A model generated the notes under the pieces. That model was not told where the DNA came from and searched no databases. It worked only from the letters and a program-made list of their open reading frames with translations. From Archangium lansingense (GTDB lineage Bacteria > Myxococcota > Myxococcia > Myxococcales > Myxococcaceae), in the NCBI RefSeq assembly GCF_026626635.1, contig NZ_JAPNKA010000001.1, forward strand, positions 2,542,001 through 2,606,000: a DNA stretch of 64,000 bases. Direction: 5' to 3'. A program made the translations under genes and the position numbers. Each line of letters starts with the position of its first letter. The first letter of the stretch is position 1. This document shows, one piece after another, positions 56,597 to 64,000 of this stretch.

Positions 56597-57298
56597 TTAG
56601 CCGGCGAGTGCCAGCACCCGCCCGTCCCGCAACGCCACCAGGAGCGCGGCCGTTGAGGAGGGTGGCTCCCCCAAGCCGGGTGGGAGCCCCTCCGTCTCGA
56701 GCATCAACCGCAGGGATACCTGGTCCTCGCTCGCGTGCAGCAGCTCCGGCCTCACCGCCACCTTCTGTAAAGGCGCGCGCAGGCCTACTCCCCACACTTT
56801 GAGCACCGCTTCCTTCATGGCCCACGCGGCGGTGACTGGGTCCATCCGTCCCGTGCACACGGGGACGTAGCCCTCCCACTCGCCCGGCGCGAAGGCCTCC
56901 TCCAGGAAGGCCTCGCCGCTCTCCACCCGCTGCTCCAGGTCCACACCCAGCGCGCCGCCTCGCGAGACTGCCGCCACCGCCAGCCCCGCCGAGTGAGAGA
57001 TGGAGAGCGCGAGTCCCCGCTCGGGAGAGAAGAGGGGACGCCCGGAGTCTGGCCCCTCCTCGCGTGCCGTCACCTCCGCGCGCAACCCCGGCTCCAGCAG
57101 CGCCAGGGCCCGGTGCGCGGCGAGCCGGCCCGCGATGAACTCCTGCCGCCGCTTGTCCGTCCTGCACCGGGCGAGGCCCTCGCGCTCCAGGGGCGAGAGG
57201 GCGGAGTCCTGCTCCCGCCCCACCTCACCCCAGCCGAGCACCACCTCCCGGCCGCCGGGCAGCGTCAGCCGCTCAGATCTCCGCGCTCCGGCGCTCAC
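56597..57298 (-). CDS. 4'-phosphopantetheinyl transferase of the synthase operon
   Basis: This enzyme attaches phosphopantetheine to acyl carrier proteins. The 233-residue protein is of the Sfp/PfaE type, with LSISHSAGLAVAAV, the Mg-binding GVDLE and WAMKEAVLKVWG. The GTG start lies 26 bases inside the end of the megasynthase gene, so the two are translationally coupled. As the last gene of an operon that includes an ACP domain, it almost certainly activates the carrier domain(s) of the same system. Its length is normal. The family call is firm; the match to a given ACP is inferred from the operon. Confidence 0.93.
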   Translation of the reverse strand: MSAGARRSERLTLPGGREVVLGWGEVGREQDSALSPLEREGLARCRTDKRRQEFIAGRLAAHRALALLEPGLRAEVTAREEGPDSGRPLFSPERGLALSISHSAGLAVAAVSRGGALGVDLEQRVESGEAFLEEAFAPGEWEGYVPVCTGRMDPVTAAWAMKEAVLKVWGVGLRAPLQKVAVRPELLHASEDQVSLRLMLETEGLPPGLGEPPSSTAALLVALRDGRVLALAG

Positions 57299-60200
57299 TG
57301 CGGTGCAACCTCCGGAACCACAGCCCGGTGCCGCCCAGCAGCAGGGCGCCGTCCTCGCCGCGGACCTCGAAGTCGTAGATGACGTCGTCGCCCTCCACCC
57401 TCACCATCTTCGCCTTCACGTGTCCCGACTCGTCGATGCGCCGCTGCCTCCCGCGCACCAGATGGTCCACGCCCATGGGCACGGAGACCAGGTTGTTGTG
57501 GTGGCCGTCCCAGTTGGCCGCCACTTGGAAGGCTGCGTCGAGCAGGAGTGGATCCAACTGGAAGCGCGGCCGCGCCACGTGGGTGAAGATGTCCCGCTGG
57601 CGAGGGGCACGGATGATGCCCTCCACCTCGCGCTCGCCCACGTACACCCATTCGGCGCGGCAGAAGAGCGGGCCGAGGTACAGCGGCTCCTTGGCCAGGT
57701 GGAAGATGGAGCGCGCGCGCGAGCCCGGGAGCGCCTCTGGCAGCTTGCCGGTGCCCTCCTCCACGCTCGGTGCAGGCCCGAGCACGTAGATGCCCTGCTG
57801 GTGGATGCGGCGCTGCGTCTGGTCGGAGCGGCCTCCCAGCGCCAGGTCACTCACGGACTCCACGTAGAGCGTCACCTCGTCACCCTGCTGCTTGATGACC
57901 TTGGCTGTGAGGGTGACGTGGACGGGCTTGCCCTTGGCGCGCTCGCCCACCAGCGGGGCCTTGAAGAACTTGAGCGGGGTTTCGATCCGCAGGTTCTCCG
58001 CGCGCAGCACGGCCAGGTCCGGCCGGAAGAGGGCGGCGGCCTCGCCCAGCATCTCGAAGCCGAAGGTGCCCGGCATGATGGGCACCGAGTCCAGCTGATG
58101 CTGGAGCACGAACGGGTCCGTGGTCAGATCGAACGTCCGCGTGGCCACCAGCCCCTCCGCGCCGTGCTGCTCCACGCAGTCGATCATCGGATAGTCGGAG
58201 GGGACGAGGAGGAAGCCGCGGTCGTCGTAGACGGTGCGCTCATCCGGGCCATCGGCGGCGGCCCCGAGGAAGGGCCACTCGCGGAACAGTCGCTCCTCGA
58301 AGATGGCCACCTCGCGCTCGGTGCGGCCGAGCAGCAGCTCGTTGATGAACCAGTACGCGCCCTCGGCCGGGGTGATGTAGGAGACGCCGGTGCTCTGCAC
58401 CACTTCCTTGTTGCGTGCCGCGGCCCCCACGCTCTCCCACGCTGTCCAGTCGATGGTGACGCAGCGCATGTGGGGCCGCGCCCGGTGCGCGTACGCCATG
58501 GCGCACTTGCTCATCAAGTCATTGGCGGCGCTGTAGTCCGTCTGGCCCTTGTTGCCGAAGCGGCCCGCGCCGGAGCCGAAGCACATCATCAGCTTCAGGT
58601 CATCGCGCCGCGTGGCCTCCAGCAGGTTGATGAGGCCGAGCACCTTCACCTCCATGGTGGCGGCGACGATGCCCGGCGTCTTGTCCGGCAGGCTCTTGGA
58701 GGCCTCGACCATGGCCCCGTGGACGATGCCGTCGATGTGGCCGTGGTACTCGCGCACCCGGTCCACCATGGCCCGCACGTCCGCGGCGTTGCGGAAGTCG
58801 CAGGTCTCGTACTCGATGGACAGGCCCTGGGCGTAGACCTCCTGGAGGTTGCGCCACAGCTCGCGCGCGCGCTCGTAGGCCTCGAAGGACTCGCGGAACT
58901 TCACCGGCGTGAGGGTGGGGTCCGCCTTCTTGCGGCGGATCATCTCCTCCTTGCGGAAGTTCTCGAAGTCGTTGTCGTCCAGCGCCAGGTAGGGCTCGTC
59001 GCCCGTGGGGGCCGGGGTGCGCCCGGTGACGATGACCTTGGGGCCCAGCCGCGCCACCGCCTTGGCCACCTCGAAGACGGCCCCGCGGCCACCGCCGGAG
59101 AAGAGCAGCACCCAGCTCGGGTCCACCCGGCGCAGCACCTGGCTGCCCTCCTTGGGATGGTCCGCCCGGCGCAGGCCCACCACGAAGCGGCGGCTGGCCA
59201 TGTAGCCGATCTCCGTCCGGTCGCTGCCCTCTTCCAGCTCGCGCGCAACCGTCTCGGCCACCACCCAGTGCGAGGCGCGCGGCTCGAAGTCGATCGTCTT
59301 GATGATGGCGCCGGGCACCTCCTGCTTCAGCCCCTTGAGGAAGCCGGCGAGCGAGCCGCCCATCACGTTGCCGCCATCTCCCACGAAGCCGAAGTCACCG
59401 CCCATGGAGGTGACGGCCACGTAGCAGCCGGTGCGCCCCTTGGCGTTCTGCAGGCGCTCGTACATGGCGCGTCCGGTGCCGTGCCAGCGCGCCGTGGTCT
59501 CCGCCATGCGCCGCCCGAAGCGTGCGCTGCCCAGGGTGAGGAAGTACTCCACCGGGCCGAAGGCTCCCAGGTCGATGACACCGTCGGCTCCGCCCAGCTC
59601 CTCGCTGGCACGACGCACCCGGCGCTCTACCTCCATGGCATCGGTGATGCCCGCCACCGACACCGTGGCCAGCCGCACGCCCTTGCCCAGCAGCAGGCGG
59701 CTGAAGGCGGCCACCAGGCCCGGCTCGTCTCCGACGAGCAGCAGCTTCTTGCCCTGGAGCTGGTAGCGCTTCTCCGAGGAGAGCGACAGCGGTACCAGGT
59801 CCACACGCCAGCGCTGAGCGGACAGCCCACGGCTGGGGATGGGGTAGCTGGCGGTGGCGCTCAGCGGATCCGCCGTCTGGGGCTTCCGGTGGGCGTTGTC
59901 GTGCTCCTCGAGGATGACGTGGTAGTTGGTGCCGCCGATGCCGAACGAGCTCACCCCGGCGCACCGCCGTCCCTCGCGGGGCGCGGGCCACGGGCGGCCC
60001 TCCAGCGACAGGGCGATGGGCAGCTTGTCGAAGGGGATTTCCGCCTTGGGGAACTCACCGCCGTTCATGGGCGGCAGGAAGGCCTCGCTCACCGCGAAGG
60101 CTGTCTTGATGATGCCCAGGATGCCGGAGGCCGACGAGGTGTGGCCGATCTGCGACTTGAGCGTGCCCATGGGCACCGGGTTGTCCCGGCCGCGCAGGGC

Positions 60201-62663
60201 GAAGGCCTCGCCATAGCCGTCCGCCTCCACCTTGTCGCCCACTCGCGTGCCCGTGCCGTGCGCCTCCAGCAGGCCGAGCTGGTCCGGGTGCATCTTCGCC
60301 TCCTCCAGCGCGCGCGCCACCGCCCGGGCCTGGCCCTTGGCGTTGGGCGTGAACAGGGAGGTGCCCCGTCCGTCGCTGGAGAAGCCGATGCTGGAGATGA
60401 CGGCGATGATGCGGTCCTTGTTCGCCTCCGCGTCCTCCAGGCGCTTGATGACCACCGCGCCCGCGCCCTCTGCCGGCACGAAGCCATCCGCGCGATCGTC
60501 GAAGGGGAAGGTGCCTCGCGGGGAGAGGATGCCGAGCACGGCCAGCGCGGCGGCGTACTCGGGCACGAGGTTGAAGGCCACGCCGCCCGCAATCACCACG
60601 TCGGCGTCGCGGTTGGCCAGTGACAGCATGGCGGAGTGCACCGCCGCCAGGGAGCTGGCACAGGCCGCGTCCACCGTCATGACGCCGCCGGTGAAGTCAT
60701 GCATGGCGGCCAGCCGTGCCGCGCACGCCAGCCCCGAGTAGTACTGAGACGTGTTTTCGTCTATCGGCGGCAGGGTGCCCAGCATGCGCTGGCGGACTGC
60801 GTCGAGCAGCGGCGCCACCTGCTCAGCACTCAGACCCTGGGCTCGGAGCGCCTCCGTCGCCACCTTCAGGTACTGCTCGATGACGAAGCGCAGCTCGGTC
60901 TCGAACTCCTTGGCGCGCACCGGGAGCTGGCCCACCACCACCTGCACGCGTCGCCCGTTCCACGCACCGGGCTCGTAGGCGGCCTGGCCGAGCGCCTCCT
61001 CCGCCGCCTTGACGAAGAGGGTGACGGACGGGTCGAGCGCCACGGCCTGGGGAGGCGGCAGCTTGAGCCAGCGGGCATCGGCCAGTGGCAGCTCCACCGT
61101 ACCGGCCAGCCGGGGCACTACCTCCTGTTCGCTCAGGAGCGCGCCCAGGGTGCGGTTGACGTCGAAGCGCGAGGGCGGCAGGTCGCCGATGGCGTCCGCC
61201 TTGGAGATGATGTTCGTCCAGAGAGCCTGGGAGTCCGGGGCGCCCGGAGCAATCGCGCCCATGCCCACGATGGCGTACTTCTGGTTGACGAGCCGGACGG
61301 GCCGGATGTCCGCCCACGCCTCACGGGCCGGCGCGGGCCCGAGTAGTGCGTGGTAGGCGATGTTGCTCCATCCCAGCGAGCTGACGCCCACGTAGCTGCG
61401 GGGCGGCAGCTTCTCCGGGCGGGTGAGGCACTCCATGGCGCCTTCCACCCCATGCCGCGGCGAGGTGAGTCCGGCCACGGGCGCGCGCACACCGCCATGC
61501 AGCGACAGTGCGGCGCGCATCACCGACACCAGTCCACTGGCCGCCTGCTGGAAGCCCACCTGGGGCGCTGCGGTGGAGAACGACAGGGGCTCGGAGCGCG
61601 ACGAGGTGAGCGCGGCCTTGAGGCCCACCAGCTCCTGGTCCTCCAGGCCGGGGACGCCGCACGCCTGCAGCTCCACGTGGCGCACCTGTTCCGCCTCGAT
61701 GCCGGCGATGTCCAGGCACGTGCGCGCGGCCCTGTCCACCATGCGCGACAGCCGCGAGAGGCCCTGCTTGAGGTTCACCTCCGCGGAGACGCCGTGGAGG
61801 ACGGCGTAGATGCGCTGCTTGTCGGCGAGCGCGTCGTCCAGCCGGCACAGCACGAGCGCCACGGCACCCTCTCCGGGGAGCGTGCCCGCGGAGCGCTCAT
61901 CCAGCGCGAGCAGCTCCTGCTGGGCCAGCCAGCCGCGCGCCGACAGCAGCCCGAAGGACGAGGGGCTGAGCAGCGGCGACACCGCGCCCACCACCGCCAC
62001 GTCACAGTGCCCGAGCTGCAGCGAGAGCGAGGCCAGCCTCAGCGCCGCCAGCGACGAGGCCGTGCCCGCGTCCACCGCCAGGTGCCCACCGCGCGTGTCC
62101 AGCAGGCTGGAGAGGCGGTTGGCCACCATGGTGGCCGTCATGGGCACCGACTCGGTGATGATGGGCGGGGCCACCTCGTTGATCAGCTTGTCCACGGCCG
62201 CCAGCAGCCGGTCGCCGTCGGCGCGTCCCTGGAGGAGGGTGGCCAGGTGCTCTCGCAGCTCCGGCGTGCGCAGCCGCAGGGCCTGGTTGGTCTTCATGTC
62301 CAGGCCCAGGCCGGTGGAGCCCAGGTAGATGGCGCACCGGCCGCCCGGGCTCTTCTCCGGGCTGTAGCCAGCATCCTCCGTGGCCTGCAGCAGCGTCAGG
62401 TGGAGCAGCCGCTCCATGCGGTGCATCTTCTCCACGTGGGCGGGCGGCAGGCGGAACTTCTTCCAGTCCTTGCCCTCTTCGGGGACGAAGCCGCCCAGCA
62501 GCGGATGGCTCAGGTTCAGCCCGGCGCTCCAGTCTTCGGGAACGCGCGTCAAGGCGCGCATTCCCTCCAGGGACTGGTTCATGAAGCGCGACGGGGAGTC
62601 GGCGCCGGGCAGCCGGCACCCGAGCCCGATGATGGCCAGAGGGATGTGCGTGGAAGAGGTCAT
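57273..62663 (-). CDS. PUFA/polyketide-type megasynthase: inactive KS0 - KS - KR - DH
   Basis: A 1796-residue multidomain synthase. KS0 (about 7-440) keeps the ketosynthase fold but has Thr201 instead of the active Cys (VDAGTASS), and Gln333 and Phe371 instead of the catalytic His. KS (about 463-920) is intact: Cys668 in VDAACASS, His802 in EAHGTGT, His841 in SQIGHTSS. Residues 970-1165 look like the structural half of a ketoreductase. The KR is at 1180-1440, with GGGRG at 1190, Ser1364, Tyr1377 and Asn1381. The C-terminal hot-dog dehydratase has His1522 (LQHQLDSVPIMPG) and Asp1709 (LLLDAAFQ). No acyltransferase or ACP is present here. The domains suggest an iterative secondary-lipid synthase in which KS0 acts like a chain-length factor. 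Its start overlaps the upstream stop (ATGA). Confidence 0.92.
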   Translation of the reverse strand: MTSSTHIPLAIIGLGCRLPGADSPSRFMNQSLEGMRALTRVPEDWSAGLNLSHPLLGGFVPEEGKDWKKFRLPPAHVEKMHRMERLLHLTLLQATEDAGYSPEKSPGGRCAIYLGSTGLGLDMKTNQALRLRTPELREHLATLLQGRADGDRLLAAVDKLINEVAPPIITESVPMTATMVANRLSSLLDTRGGHLAVDAGTASSLAALRLASLSLQLGHCDVAVVGAVSPLLSPSSFGLLSARGWLAQQELLALDERSAGTLPGEGAVALVLCRLDDALADKQRIYAVLHGVSAEVNLKQGLSRLSRMVDRAARTCLDIAGIEAEQVRHVELQACGVPGLEDQELVGLKAALTSSRSEPLSFSTAAPQVGFQQAASGLVSVMRAALSLHGGVRAPVAGLTSPRHGVEGAMECLTRPEKLPPRSYVGVSSLGWSNIAYHALLGPAPAREAWADIRPVRLVNQKYAIVGMGAIAPGAPDSQALWTNIISKADAIGDLPPSRFDVNRTLGALLSEQEVVPRLAGTVELPLADARWLKLPPPQAVALDPSVTLFVKAAEEALGQAAYEPGAWNGRRVQVVVGQLPVRAKEFETELRFVIEQYLKVATEALRAQGLSAEQVAPLLDAVRQRMLGTLPPIDENTSQYYSGLACAARLAAMHDFTGGVMTVDAACASSLAAVHSAMLSLANRDADVVIAGGVAFNLVPEYAAALAVLGILSPRGTFPFDDRADGFVPAEGAGAVVIKRLEDAEANKDRIIAVISSIGFSSDGRGTSLFTPNAKGQARAVARALEEAKMHPDQLGLLEAHGTGTRVGDKVEADGYGEAFALRGRDNPVPMGTLKSQIGHTSSASGILGIIKTAFAVSEAFLPPMNGGEFPKAEIPFDKLPIALSLEGRPWPAPREGRRCAGVSSFGIGGTNYHVILEEHDNAHRKPQTADPLSATASYPIPSRGLSAQRWRVDLVPLSLSSEKRYQLQGKKLLLVGDEPGLVAAFSRLLLGKGVRLATVSVAGITDAMEVERRVRRASEELGGADGVIDLGAFGPVEYFLTLGSARFGRRMAETTARWHGTGRAMYERLQNAKGRTGCYVAVTSMGGDFGFVGDGGNVMGGSLAGFLKGLKQEVPGAIIKTIDFEPRASHWVVAETVARELEEGSDRTEIGYMASRRFVVGLRRADHPKEGSQVLRRVDPSWVLLFSGGGRGAVFEVAKAVARLGPKVIVTGRTPAPTGDEPYLALDDNDFENFRKEEMIRRKKADPTLTPVKFRESFEAYERARELWRNLQEVYAQGLSIEYETCDFRNAADVRAMVDRVREYHGHIDGIVHGAMVEASKSLPDKTPGIVAATMEVKVLGLINLLEATRRDDLKLMMCFGSGAGRFGNKGQTDYSAANDLMSKCAMAYAHRARPHMRCVTIDWTAWESVGAAARNKEVVQSTGVSYITPAEGAYWFINELLLGRTEREVAIFEERLFREWPFLGAAADGPDERTVYDDRGFLLVPSDYPMIDCVEQHGAEGLVATRTFDLTTDPFVLQHQLDSVPIMPGTFGFEMLGEAAALFRPDLAVLRAENLRIETPLKFFKAPLVGERAKGKPVHVTLTAKVIKQQGDEVTLYVESVSDLALGGRSDQTQRRIHQQGIYVLGPAPSVEEGTGKLPEALPGSRARSIFHLAKEPLYLGPLFCRAEWVYVGEREVEGIIRAPRQRDIFTHVARPRFQLDPLLLDAAFQVAANWDGHHNNLVSVPMGVDHLVRGRQRRIDESGHVKAKMVRVEGDDVIYDFEVRGEDGALLLGGTGLWFRRLHRSERRSAEI

Positions 62664-63610
62664 CGCGGTGTGAGGCTCTTGACGAACGACTGCCAGGCAA
62701 GACGGGGCAAGGTGGGAGTGACGTCCTCGGAGGGCAGGGAGGCCATGCCAATGCCGCGCAGCTCGAGGACGGGAATTCCGTCCTGACCGAGGAGGTGGGC
62801 GTCGAAGGAAGCCAGTCCGCTGCTGGCGCCGGACAGGCGGGCGTCACACATGAGGCGCTCGTCGCGCCGGGGCATTCGGAACCAGGTGGCCTCGGAGATG
62901 GCCATCTCGCGCGAGCCCTCGCCCGAGAAGGCGTACCAGAGCCACTTCACCATGTGCAGCGCGCCCTCCATGGCAGCGGGGGCCACCTGGATGCGGCTGG
63001 CGGGCAGCACCTTGGACATCACGCGGGGGTGGACGAGCCCACCCTGGATGCGGCCCAGCTCGCACAGCCGGGCCCAGGAAATGACTTGGAGCGACTCGGG
63101 GACATCTCCCTGTCCGCCCGCCGAGGTGTAGAGCTGCCGGCCGTTCTGGAGGTTCTCCGACTTGGGGGCCAGCATCTGCTGCTGCTGGGGCCAGGGCGCG
63201 GGCCCGTAGGCATGGGCGAACTGGAGGATGGCGCGGCAGACGGGGATGGGCTCCTCGGTCATCTCCTCGTGCCCCGTGCTGGCGCCGGCGCTCACCGTCT
63301 CCACCGACAAGAAGACCGACACCTCACCGTCCGCCTCGCGGCGGGCACGCCCCACCAGCCGCGCGGCGGACGAGGGCTGCGAGGAGCGCAGGAACCAGCG
63401 CACGTCCCGCATCCCCACCAGCACGCGATCCGGGTACACGAGCGCGCCCACCTCGGCCAGGAACTCCAGCTCCATCGAGGCGGGCAGCGGCCGCGTCTCC
63501 TCGTCGAGCTCCCGGGGGAGGCACACGTCGCGCTTGGCGACGGCGCTCTCACCCCGGAAGACCTCGGAGACATCCTCCAGCAGCGGGTATTGTGAGGTAT
63601 CGGGTTGCAC
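62660..63610 (-). CDS. Stand-alone hot-dog/dehydratase-like protein of the synthase operon
   Basis: A 316-residue soluble protein. PLPASMELEFLAEVGALVYPDRVLVGMRDVRWFL resembles the N-terminal hot-dog of polyketide dehydratases, and the second half (GGLVHPRVMSKVLPASRIQVAPAAMEGALHMVKWLWYAF) fits the second hot-dog, with Pro/Ala at the place where the acidic residue would be. The usual catalytic His-Asp pair is not obvious, so it may be a non-catalytic partner or use other residues. It begins with GTG, three bases after the ACP-containing gene stop, and ends by overlapping the megasynthase start. It is thus a subunit of the same complex. I cannot give a reaction. Confidence 0.8.
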   Translation of the reverse strand: MQPDTSQYPLLEDVSEVFRGESAVAKRDVCLPRELDEETRPLPASMELEFLAEVGALVYPDRVLVGMRDVRWFLRSSQPSSAARLVGRARREADGEVSVFLSVETVSAGASTGHEEMTEEPIPVCRAILQFAHAYGPAPWPQQQQMLAPKSENLQNGRQLYTSAGGQGDVPESLQVISWARLCELGRIQGGLVHPRVMSKVLPASRIQVAPAAMEGALHMVKWLWYAFSGEGSREMAISEATWFRMPRRDERLMCDARLSGASSGLASFDAHLLGQDGIPVLELRGIGMASLPSEDVTPTLPRLAWQSFVKSLTPR

Positions 63611-63613
63611 GGT

Positions 63614-64000
63614 CTAGCGGCCCTTCACGATCTTCTGGGCGAGCTCGCTCAGCGTGCGGACCGACTCCGTCTCCGGCGCGGCGGTGCCCACGCGCGAGGA
63701 CATCGCCTCACCCAGCTTGCGCAGCTCTCCGTCCTTCACGCCCGCCTGGCGGAGATCCAAGGCGAGGAGCGCGTCGCGAACGGAGCGCGGGCCTCCACCG
63801 CCGGAGCGCTTCGCGGGCTCCTCGACCACGGGGGCGGGCGCGGCGGCCCGTGCATGGGAAGCAGCGGCGGCCGGAGCGCCCATGCTCTGCGCGCGCTCGA
63901 CGATGTGGTCGATGACCTTGCGCAGGGTGTTGAAGTCACGCAGGGCGCGGTTGGGATCGCGCGACACACCGAAGGCCTCGCGGGTGCGGGCGAAGATGTC
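63614..64000 (-). CDS. C-terminal end of an ACP-containing synthase subunit (5' part beyond window)
   Basis: The frame is open to the right edge, so this is the tail of a longer, likely multidomain protein. The first visible residues (DIFARTREAFGVSRDPN, then LRDFNTLRKVIDHIVERAQ) match the third and fourth helices of a carrier protein that ends in PTL.xVI-type sequence. An Ala/Pro linker and a helical C-terminal tail of about 60 residues (VRDALLALDLRQAGVKDGEL...ELAQKIVKGR) follow. The phosphopantetheine serine is not inside the window. The stop is three bases before the dehydratase-like gene. It is the first known subunit of the operon seen here, and the missing acyltransferase may lie in it. 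Confidence 0.8.
   Translation of the reverse strand, partial: DIFARTREAFGVSRDPNRALRDFNTLRKVIDHIVERAQSMGAPAAAASHARAAAPAPVVEEPAKRSGGGGPRSVRDALLALDLRQAGVKDGELRKLGEAMSSRVGTAAPETESVRTLSELAQKIVKGR

Noticed and set aside
57000-60623. 1207-residue frame on the plus strand opposite the megasynthase
   Set aside because: It is a complementary-strand artefact of the GC-biased synthase gene; no recognisable protein pattern.

Overview
The window is very GC-rich DNA with dense, mostly intact genes. It looks like a chromosome segment of a myxobacterium, probably Cystobacterineae. The reasons are the strong G/C bias at third codon positions, the many multi-domain histidine kinases, an NtrC-type response regulator, several secreted lipoproteins, a fused trehalose synthase/phosphatase, and a PUFA/polyketide-type synthase operon. 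This placement is inference from gene content; no rRNA or other phylogenetic marker is present, and I see no tRNA, CRISPR array or intact insertion sequence.

Region by region. 1-9.8 kb: the tail of a membrane protein, fused otsA-otsB, a HAMP histidine kinase, a very large secreted TPR/DUF3857/transglutaminase-like protein, a DUF2087 protein, a truncated Rpn-type nuclease remnant and a membrane protein with a kinase-like N-terminus. 9.8-12.5 kb: an accessory island. Twin 24-bp palindromes precede a lipoprotein whose C-terminus looks like a GIY-YIG nuclease toxin. Two Imm26-like immunity genes follow, with a scar of a second toxin tail between them. 12.5-22.3 kb: housekeeping genes comF, 6-phosphofructokinase, a soluble kinase, a GST and gpmI, an RtcB-type RNA ligase, and proA-rsfS-rlmH, plus a small TPR protein diverging from proA. 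22.3-28.3 kb: envelope proteins (beta-barrel, lipoprotein, periplasmic coiled coil), an NtrC-family regulator, a Nudix hydrolase and a small cysteine-containing secreted protein. 28.3-31.7 kb: a serine hydrolase with a membrane tail, an aldo/keto reductase and a VOC protein. 31.7-38.4 kb: a signalling block of kinase, receiver and receiver-kinase hybrid coupled by overlapping starts, plus another membrane kinase. 38.5-41.7 kb: an unrecognised gene, a second lipoprotein with a PD-(D/E)XK-like domain that runs antisense into radA, and radA. 41.9-46.9 kb: a GlsB-type membrane protein and a biotin operon (bioB-bioF-bioD, an unknown gene, a class I aminotransferase) behind a good match to a BirA operator. 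46.9-54.4 kb: an unknown gene, a kinase/receiver pair, an OPT transporter with a clear intrinsic terminator, a FAD monooxygenase and a divergent SDR. 54.6-56.5 kb: a chemoreceptor broken by a one-base frameshift. 56.6-64 kb: a leftward lipid/polyketide synthase operon running off the right edge (ACP-ended subunit, stand-alone dehydratase-like protein, KS0-KS-KR-DH megasynthase, phosphopantetheinyl transferase).

The most interesting features are the two lipoprotein toxin candidates, which resemble the SitA class traded by outer-membrane exchange in myxobacteria, and the synthase whose first ketosynthase has lost all three catalytic residues. A dispersed palindromic repeat (arms CCCTCTCCC/GGGAGAGGG) occurs at least six times and in several places abuts start codons, so it may supply ribosome-binding sequence. 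One start codon (rlmH) appears to be CTG.
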